From: Agaricus subrufescens
Taxonomy: Eukaryota > Basidiomycota > Agaricomycetes > Agaricales > Agaricaceae
Assembly (NCBI GenBank): GCA_029945375.1
Contig: CM057058.1
Location: forward strand, 1,054,001 to 1,118,000
DNA: 64,000 nt
Reading direction: 5' to 3'
The notes under the pieces are model-generated. The model did no database searches, was not told the origin of the DNA, and was given only the letters and a program-made list of their open reading frames with translations. The translations under genes and the position numbers were made by a program. Numbering within the stretch: position 1 is the first letter of the stretch; every line of letters begins with the position of its first letter. Positions 55,488 through 64,000 of the stretch are shown here, one piece after another.

Positions 55488-56063
55488 GCAATTCCAGCCT
55501 CACAGAAGATCCAGCACATCTCTCTCTCGTGGCTGCAGATGTATACAATGACAATACACCATTGTCAGACAGTCAAACGTGTTCCTGTGTTCTGGAAGGC
55601 CAACATGGACGTGAATCGTGAGCTGAAGAATGAAATATTCGCTATTTATTATATCACTAGCGGAGGAGATGAACTAGTGTATTAACATCCACAAGTTCGA
55701 TAGAGCTACCACGAGCACTACTGGCAGAATGATGGATAGAATACGTGCGTAATGTAAAGAACATACTCCTTACTGTGGGGAGTGGTTGTCGCTGAAAAAT
55801 TGGGGACTGCCTTGAGTCCGGTGAGGCTGCCTTTGCTCAAGGTTACGGATTAAAATGGAAATACATTGACCAAGTGCCGGTTGTACATGACACCAGAACT
55901 CAGCCCTGAGACGGAAACAAGAACGAGTTGATAAAAGAAGTATATTGGTGTCATTTAATCAGACTGTATATGCATGACGTCAAAAGTTGTACAGAGATCG
56001 CAGAAAGCATCCATTAAGCACGATGTCAGAGATACTAATTAGTGCCAGAATGTGAAATGAGAG

Positions 56064-59031
56064 CTACTCGGTAGAAAAACATGTTATAGAGTGCTCTCTA
56101 AGCTTCTCACGCCCATCAGCTTCATCTTGCCAAAGCCACAACTGATAAGTCCACTCTGATACACCATCCTCCGGATCAACAAGCCGAACTTCAACACAGC
56201 AGAAGTACGTTGAAGTGAAGATAATGGGGATGGTATGATCCGGGTGACGGTCAACCCAACTCTTGAATTGGCGTGTAAGCCTTTCAAGGCAGGAAGGACA
56301 ATGGCGTTTCTCAAAGACCGTTGTCCAACTGTGCTCCTGTCCTTGGTCCCATTGGCCCACCCGCTCATGCTGTACAGCACAACTTCAACGGATACACTCA
56401 AACACAAATACTTCACTCACCTCACAAGAGGATTTCCACGGATCAGGTAGAGTGGCCGGGGTCACAGGACGATAGAAATGTAGCTTAACTGGGACATAAT
56501 CATCGATTATGCTAATGGGAATTACCCTGGTAGGTATTTGCTTGACTATCCCGCACATCATAAATTGATGACACCGAGATTTATCCTGATGCATGATTTT
56601 AGCCACACAGATATGAAAGAAACAGATTCTGTGGCACTCACAAGCACAAATTCGCACAACTCATGATGTGGAAAATCGTCACCGTCATAATTCGCAAATT
56701 GAGTGACCAAGAGCCAAGCGCAGAACTCGGTCTGGAACACCGGATCTCCTCGTCTCATCCCGACCGCAACCTCTCCCATAGCCAGCTTATACAAAGCTAG
56801 CCTTGTTTTATCATCATCCCAGTCACCTCCCTCATCAACCTGCCAAGTAATCGAAATCTGGCCACTGGTATTACCAGTGTGAGCCAGCGAGCCATAATTA
56901 GACCAATACTCGCGATCACCGAAATCAACACCACCAGAAGCTTCATTTAGCACCCTAAATGCGCACTGGGTCTTGATTTTCTGCGCTTCAAGTAGGATAT
57001 CAGACAAAAATCCGGACCGGTATAGGTAGTCGATGAATGATTTATGGAATGGTTCTGGCGCTGTTCGATGGGCTTCATGGCGTTGGGGAAAGTTCAAAAC
57101 AGACCGGAGGCGATTGAGAGCAGCGTATGCTTCATCGGCAGTCATACCTAACCAATTGCACAGGACAACAAAGTTCACGTCATGTACAAAGAGAGCAAAA
57201 TACCAATGCGATGCCAGTAACAATAAGAGTTTTCGAATATTTATCAACACTCTGCGAGGAATAGTCGATAGAACTTGGGTATACAACGCATCAAGTAGAG
57301 CCATTGGATGCTGATCCTCTGGTACATCGTGCAGAGGAAGCTCATCAATGACATTAAGGACGTCAGAGAGCTGTGTTACCGGGTCTCCAATATCTGGATC
57401 TCCGATATATCTGACGGCAGTAACCGCATAGGCGAATAGCCCGCCCGCAGCACGCGCCAATTTCCATAGATGTTGCTCGTCAGGCCATTGAGGACCGAGA
57501 AAGTCAAATGTCCTCCGCATCTTTGTCAACTCATCGCGAAGATATGCTTCAACGTCTGCCCGAGCGTTGTCAGAATCCACGGCAATCTCCTCCTTCTCAT
57601 ATGCTGGTGCTACTTCGGGGTTAGAAAAGAAAGAAGTGATGTGGGTTTCGGGGCGGCTAGCGATTAGCCATGCAACGGGTGAGGAAGGGTGTGAGATGCA
57701 GAAAGTAGAGATAAGTCGGAGGAGCTCGAGCTGGATATGGGTTTGTTTGCACTCATCAAGTCCATCGATGATGATCAACACACGTCCAGCAGAATTCAGG
57801 CTGCGGTCGTGGATGAACGGATCAATGATGAACTTTTCGAATTGGACAGGCATCGATGACTCCAGGAGGGACGGTTCACGCCTTATCTTGTCCTCAATAA
57901 TCCGACAGTACACTTCAGATTTCGCGGCAAGTTGGTAGGAAAATGTGATAATGGCCTTGGTTCCATCATCACGTCCGTTGATAGAAAAGAAGACCGACGC
58001 TTTGGAGGCCACTTTAAGTTGGGGAGAGTCGGCGACGCTTTGCATGATGGCCGACTTGCCTACACCAGCTGAGCCAACTACCCAACGCATCTTTTGCTCG
58101 TCACTGCAGTGGGCAATGAAATGGAGGCATCGTTCGAGGAGGTCCAAACGTGTGCCAGGATGACAAAGTGGTGGTGGATGGCGATCGGAGGAATCAGACG
58201 CTGCTCCACGGATCGTCTTTTCGAAAAGCTTCTCCATGACTGCCAGAGTGGCGATTAGTAGTGGCAACAAAAGAGGCAGGCTACTTACAGTTTGTCGAGA
58301 TGTTGATATTGTTTGTCAATATGACTAGCAAAGACAACGTTCAACTCCTGACATATATCGGCAAACTGTACATTTCTTACCATTGCCTTCGTTGTGCTCA
58401 ATAAAGTTTGCTCCCAATATCGTAAAATCATGTGCATCTCTGAAGCTTTCTTGGGCCGGGTACCGCGGCAGGGGCGTGCCCCTCTCTGGGTTTGTCTTAG
58501 AACGATTCAGCATCCCAGCTCACAGGCATAATCACGAACAACACTCACGCGCTGGTGTTCCAAGCAGGAAGATTGTTGTGACACCTCCACGAGCGAACAT
58601 GTGGGATGTAAGGATTGAGTCGAATCTTGGGAATCAGGAAGATGGGGTAGAGGAGTGGGCGGATGCGTAATGGAGTCCTGGGGAGTAGACTGGGGCGTAG
58701 ATTGCGGCCCAACAACGGTGATTGGCTGTAGAGCCTGCGAGGGCGGACCACTGCAATCTCCTGTTGACCTGTCATCACGACTGCGACCTACAGAAATTGG
58801 AGGATTTGTTAAATCACTTGAGGGTAGTGGACGAGAGGTGCCAGTGGCATGCACAGGCTGCTCCAGGGCACCGCGTGTAGAGGGAGGACGAGAGGACAAG
58901 GCGGGAGAAGGGTTAGGATGCGGATCGTTATCACCCAGGTCAGCGGGAGGCGGATTTGGTGAACGAGAGCGCTGTGAGCGGTGAGAACGCAAGAACCGAG
59001 GGACATGCAAGGAGAAGGCGGGCATGGCCAA
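56064..59031 (-). CDS. NACHT-domain STAND NTPase 2
   Basis: Same architecture as copy 1. MAMPAFSLHVPRF at 59031 opens a Pro/Ser-rich head; the exon ends at a GTGAGT donor near 58550. A small exon holds FRDAHDFTILGANFIEHNE (about 58465-58390). The NACHT exon 58258-56650 carries MEKLFEKTIRGAASDSSDRHPP, GSAGVGKSA, VLIIIDGLDECKQT and ASRPETH. The last exons include DKSRCHQFMMC and SWTTVFEKRHCPSCL, SWVDRHPD, VDPEDGVSEWTY, with a stop at 56064. It differs from copy 1 by scattered substitutions and a short gap (WYFALFVHD against WDFASDASQDEG). Reading frames are open, so it is probably functional. It lies in the same orientation as its neighbours, with 4-6 kb unit spacing. Confidence 0.88.
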
Positions 59032-59179
59032 TGTGGGGGACTAGCAAGGAGTGTCCGCTGCTCGATGCATTCACGCGGGTGCAATGTACCTCCGTCGAGG
59101 GACTAGTGCCTGAAACTTCCCACACATCCTGTCAGTGCCTCGCGTGGTGGGCATTCAGGCAGGCTCCTTCCCACTGGTA

Positions 59180-60260
59180 GGGTTGCGGAAAAAACCTCCT
59201 GCCCAGTTTTTTACCGGTAGATGACCATAACCTCTATAAGGGGGGGTTTTTTACTGGTAATTGAGGGGCTGGGAAGGTTCGGAAGGAGTCTGGCAATCAG
59301 GTGCGCCAATCTACACGCTTGCAACGCATCGAACGCGGCACCGTCTCCATCCCATGACCCTACAACAAACTTGACATCACCAGCTCAATCGGCATCCCCG
59401 ACCTCCAACGCTCCCTACTCATGACTGTCCGCCGCTACACTCCCCCTCCTTCCTCTAAATCCGTCACCCTCCCTACTTCCCTCAGTGATCCACCGTATTC
59501 TTCATCAACCACCGCTACCGTCTGTGCTTCCTTCGGCCCTCAAAGCATCGTCTGATTTCGAATAAACAGGACCACAAATCCTTGGGCCCTCTTGCAGCGT
59601 ATCTGCTGCTATGGTTTTCTTGAACATACGTTTCAACAGAACCACTGTATTTAACTCGACAAGACCAGCGGCAGTAAGTATTTCAAGTCGCAAGATGAAC
59701 TCCATCAAATACGATAGATATATCACCACTTTAGTAGAAGACCAAAGTGAGAGTGTACATGAAAGTCGCCCGGTGTAGGGCGTATGTGCTTGAGCATGCC
59801 GTGGCCATAGGTCCTCGCTGATAGAGATCTGACTTTACCTCTTGATAAACGAAGATCACACACAATATGACATATGGAAAATGTCACTCCACTTCCCAAG
59901 ATGAAGGAAGCGTATACCCTGGGAGGTATACATCGCCATACACCATCCCTCATACAACTTTACTAATGGCCGTCTTGCAAATAGGAATCACTATTCATCT
60001 AGATACGTTTGTTCACAATATGTACAGACACGAATTTTGCCTGTGCAACATTTACGAGTGTCCCCTAACTCTGTTCCGTTGAGTGATACCAGAACGAAGC
60101 CCGGAGACAGAAACAAGAACAATTTGACAAAAGAAGTCTATTGGTGCAGTGAATATATAACGTCAAGAGTTGTACAGAGATCGCAGTAAACACCCATAAG
60201 TTCGAAGCTTAGATATACTAGTAATGCCAAAATTCGTAACAGGACCTACTCGGCTGAAAA
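59180..60260. other. Intergenic part of the NACHT repeat unit
   Basis: No supported gene. A short imperfect repeat with TTTTTTACCGGTAG and TTTTTTACTGGTAA lies at about 59195-59262. 59300-59970 is the duplicated flank also seen at 53320-54870. Confidence 0.5.
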
Positions 60261-60268
60261 ACAATATG

Positions 60269-63194
60269 TTATAAAGCACTCTCAAGCTCCTTACGGTCGT
60301 TATCCGGAAGCCAAAGCCAGAACCGATAAGTCCACTCTGATACACCATCCTCCGGATCAACAAACCGAACTTCAACACAGCTGTAGTGTGTTGAAGTGAA
60401 CATAATTGGGACAGTATGATCCGGGTGGCGGCTAATTAAACTCTCGAATTGGCGTTCAAGCCTTGCAAGGCAGGAACGACACTGGCGTTTGGCAAAGACT
60501 GTTGTCCAACTGTACTCCTTTCCTTGGTCCCATTGGCCCACCCGTTTATGCTGTACAGCAAGACTTCAACGGATACACATAAACAAAAATATTTCACTCA
60601 CCTCGCAAGATGGATTGAATGGGTCAGGTAGAGTCGTTGTTGTCACGGGACGATAGAACTGCAGCTTAAGTGGGGTTCTAGTATCGATTTTGCTGATGGG
60701 AATTACCCTGGTAGGTATGTGCCTGAGTATGCCGCACATCACAAATTGATGACATCGAGAATTATCCTGATGCATAATTTTAGTCAAATAGATATGAAAG
60801 AAACAGATTCTGCGGCACTCACAAACACGAATTCGCACAACTCGTGATATGGGAAATCGCCATAATCCTCAAATTGAGTGATCAAGAGCCGAATGCAGAA
60901 CTCGGTCTGGAACACCGGGTCTCCTCGTTTCATCCCGGCCACAACCTCTCCCATAGCCAACTTATACATAGCCAACCGTGTTTGATCATCATGCCAGGTA
61001 ACTCTCTTAATCCGCCAAGTAATCGAAATCTGGTCACCAGTACCACCAGTGCGAGCCAGGACGCCATAACAGAATCCATAATGTCTACTACCGAAATCAA
61101 TACCGCCAGAGGGTTCGTTTAGTACCGTCAATGCACATTGGGTCTTGATTTTCTGCGCTTCAAGTACGATATCAGGCGAAAATCCGGACCGGTATAGGTA
61201 GTCGATAAATGATTTATGGAATGGTTCGAGCGGTTTGAGATGGGCATTACGGCCTGGGGGAAAATTCAAAACAGACCGGAGGCGATTGAGAGCAGCGTAT
61301 GCTTCATCTGCAGTCATACCTAACCAATTGCACAGGACAATGAAGTTCGTTTCATCAGAGGTGAGAGCAAAACCCCAACGCGATGCCAGTAACAGTAGGA
61401 GTTTTCGAGTATTTATCATCACTCTAGGAGGAATCTTCGCCAGAATTTGGGCATACAGTGCATCAAGTAGAGCCATCGGATGTTGATCCTGTGGTATATC
61501 GTGTAGAGGAACTTCATCGATGACATTCAGGACATCACAGAGCTGTGTTACCGGGTCTCCAACACGTGGATCTCCGATATATCTGATGGCAGTATGCGCA
61601 TACGCAAATAGCCCGCCTGCAGCAATGGCAACTTTCCACAGATGCTGTTCGTCAGGCCATTGTGAACCGAGAAAGCCAGACGCTTTCGCGATCTCCGTCA
61701 ACTCGTAACGAAGATATTGTTCAACGTCTGCGCGAGCTTTGTTAGAATCCACGGCAATCTCCTCCTTCTCATATGCTGGTGCTGCCTCGGGTCTAGAAAA
61801 GAAGGAAATAATATGGGGCTCGGGGCGGCTAGCGATGAGCCATGCGATAGGCGAGGAAGGGTGCGAGATGCAAAAGGTAGAGATAAGCCGGAGGAGCTCG
61901 ACCTGGATATCGGTTTGTTTGCACTCATCAAGTCCATCGATGATGATCAACACACGCCCAGCAGTGTTCAGGTCGTTGTTATGGATGAAGGGGTCAACAA
62001 TGAATTTGTCAAACTGAACGGGAATCGACGACTCCAGGAGGGATGGTTCACGCCTGATCTTGTCCTCTATGAGCCGACAGTAAACTTCAGATTTCGCGGC
62101 AAGCTGGTAGGAAAATGTCATAATGGCTTTGGTTCCATCATCACGTCCGTTGATAGAAAAGAAGACCGACGCGCTTGGGGCCACTTTAAGTTGGGGAGAG
62201 TCGGCTACGCTTTGCATGATGGCTGACTTGCCTACACCAGCTGAGCCGACTACCCAGCGCATCTTTTGTTTGTCACTACAGTGGGCGATGAAATGGAGGC
62301 ATCGGTCGAGGATTTCCAAACGTGTGCCTGGATGACATCGAGGGGGCGGATAACGAGCAGAGGAATCAGATGCCGCTCCACGGATCGTCCTCTCTAGAAG
62401 TTTTTCCATGACTGCTCGAGTGACGATCAGTAGTGAAAATGAGATAGGAAGGCCGCTTACAGTTCATCGACACGTTGAAATTATTCGTCAATGTGACTAT
62501 CAAGGATAGCGTTCAATTCCTTACGCGTGTTGATAAATTGTGTCTCTCTTACCATTGCCTTCATTGTGCTCAACGAAGTTTGCTCCCGATATTGCAAAAC
62601 CATGCGCGCCTCTGAAACTTCCTTGGGTCGGGTACCGCATCGGGGGCGTGCCCCTCCCTGGGTTTGCCTTAGAACGCCTCAGCATCCCGGCTCACCGGTA
62701 AGATCACGACGAACACTCACACGCTGGTTTTCCAAGCCAAATCGTTGCTGCGGCACCGCCAGGTGCGAATACGAGGGATCCATAGATTGAGTTAAGTCTG
62801 GAAAATTGGGAAGATGTGACAGATGAGCCGGCCGACGCGCTATCAAGTCCTGAGGAGTAGGCTGGGGCAGCGCACCAATGTACATTGGTGTGTTTGCCTG
62901 TCGAACCTGCGAGGATTGACTACTGCGATTTCCTGTCCGCCGGTCATGACGACCGCGGCCTACAGAAATAGGAGGATTCGTAAGGTCGCCTGGAGTTAGT
63001 GGACGAGAGGTACCAGTGGCAGTATGCGCGGCCTGCCCCAGGATACCGCGTGTAGAAGAAGGACGAGAGGACGAAGCAGGAGGAGGCCTAGGATGCGGGA
63101 AATAGGATGAGGCTCGGTCATCACTAGGGCCAGCTGTAGATGGATTTGGTAAGCGAGAGTGTCGTGAGTGGTAATAGGGCGAGGATGGAGGCAT
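60269..63194 (-). CDS. NACHT-domain STAND NTPase 3
   Basis: The start is chosen at MPPSSPYYHSRHSR (63194) by alignment with the other copies; an upstream in-frame Met at 63239 is possible. The Pro/Ser-rich head contains LTNPPISVGRGRHDRRTGN, as in copies 1 and 2. The NACHT exon 62407-60800 has MEKLLERTIRGAASDSSARYPP, GSAGVGKSA, VLIIIDGLDECKQT and ASRPEPH. It is more diverged after the NACHT domain (ELTEIAKASGFLGSQ against ELTKMRRTFDFLGPQ). Final exons give DNSRCHQFVMC and SWTTVFAKRQCRSCLARL, SLISRHPD, VDPEDGVSEWTY, with a stop at 60269. Open frames suggest a functional gene. Confidence 0.87.
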
Positions 63195-63425
63195 GGAGAA
63201 TGTGGGGGGCCAAGGCAAGGTGCATCTGCCACTTAACACGCTAATTTAAACATACGATTTATTGCACTGCCCCCCATGGGCAGTGCCGGGAGAAGCCAGG
63301 TTATATATAGACATATCTTCTCTGGTCATTGTGTATAATACCATCATTCATGATCACAGGCGAAGTTTACCGGAGACTCACACTTGCATGTCGGCATGTC
63401 CTATGATCCAGATCGCTGTGAACGA

Positions 63426-64000
63426 CTAACGGGTGGATGATGTGAAGTGGAATATGGGACACATGTGAAGATAAGTCCACTCCGGCAAATCATTCTCCAG
63501 ATCAACAAACCGAAGTTCTACACACCACTCTTCCGTCGAAGCGAACATGATTGAGGCAAGTTCATCTGGATGCCGAACAACCCAGCTTTCCAATTGCCGT
63601 CTCAGCAGGAAGTACAATTGCCAGGAACGACTGTTGTCCAGTTCTGCTCCTTTCCTTGGTCTCATCGGCCGACCCGCTCGTGCTGTACCACAGAAAAGTC
63701 AGAAATAGTCCGCTTACCTTGCAGGAAGAATCCCACGGATCAGGAAGAGCCGTCGTTATGACTGAACGATGGAAGAGCAACCTACAATCAAGATACGTGC
63801 TGACCTGGACATCGCGAATTGACTTAGCGGATATTTCCTTCAATATGCCCTGCAGCATGAATTTTTGACATCGAGATTTATTCTTATATATATATGTTTA
63901 GTTACATAAAACGGGAAGAGAAAAATTATGCGGTACTCAAACACGAAATCAGATAACTCACAACATGGAAAGTTACTCCAATAATTGTCAAACTGCGTGG
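63426..64000 (-). CDS. NACHT-type STAND protein 4, 3' part only (off right edge)
   Basis: The last exon reads NSRSWQLYFLLRRQLESWVVRHPDELASIMFAS and CVELRFVDLENDLPEWTY (conserved C-terminal module, shown here in pieces), ending at 63426. Upstream exons continue to the edge: KSRCQKFMLQGILKEI near 63860 and TQFDNYWSNFPCCELSDFVF at 63945-64000, matching the region just before the last introns of copies 1-3. It is the most diverged copy. Confidence 0.7.

Overview
The window looks like nuclear DNA of a mushroom-forming basidiomycete (Agaricomycetes). Most genes are broken by introns of about 45-70 bases with GTRNGT donors, CTAAC/CTGAC-like branch sites and YAG acceptors. The gene content fits too: KDZ-superfamily transposases with cysteine clusters, a Ty1/copia element, an F-box gene and a family of NACHT STAND proteins. 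All calls come from reading the sequence; no database search was run, and exon borders are approximate unless stated.

Layout. 1-1011: the 3' end of an LTR retrotransposon (partial ORF, purine tract, 291-bp LTR). It cuts the C-terminal coding part of a minus-strand CxC2-type KDZ transposase (1012-3656). 4.4-11.7 kb: a possible Spt5/KOW-like gene, an uncharacterised minus-strand gene and a plus-strand gene with a proline-rich tail, perhaps cargo of an old KDZ element. 13.67-48.27 kb: two related giant DNA transposons lie end to end. Element A (13670-35429) and element B (35434-48273) have the same plan: terminal inverted repeat, a kilobase-scale subterminal array of the palindrome AGTA-N6-TACT, a leftward seven-exon KDZ transposase, a divergent gene 2 (cysteine cluster plus coiled coil), a spacer with a conserved hairpin, gene 3 (unknown family, conserved FHCGCHEK motif), a second array and the other terminal repeat. 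A also carries an F-box gene relic split by a young, apparently intact 6.57-kb copia element. B carries joined fragments of an endonuclease III (NTH1) gene and an MFS sugar transporter gene.

48.3-64 kb: a tandem cluster of minus-strand NACHT NTPase genes: three complete-looking copies, a fourth running off the right edge, and older relics, within duplicated 4-6 kb units.

How it may work together: the AGTA-N6-TACT palindrome that fills the subterminal arrays also occurs once in the divergent transposase/gene 2 promoter and once upstream of gene 3, in both A and B. This suggests that an element-encoded protein binds both ends and its own promoters, coupling transposition to autoregulation. A is decaying by C-to-T type nonsense changes. 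B's transposase reads through intact and may be the active partner. The shared gene set, palindrome regulon, structured hairpin and palindromic A/B junction are the most novel content here.
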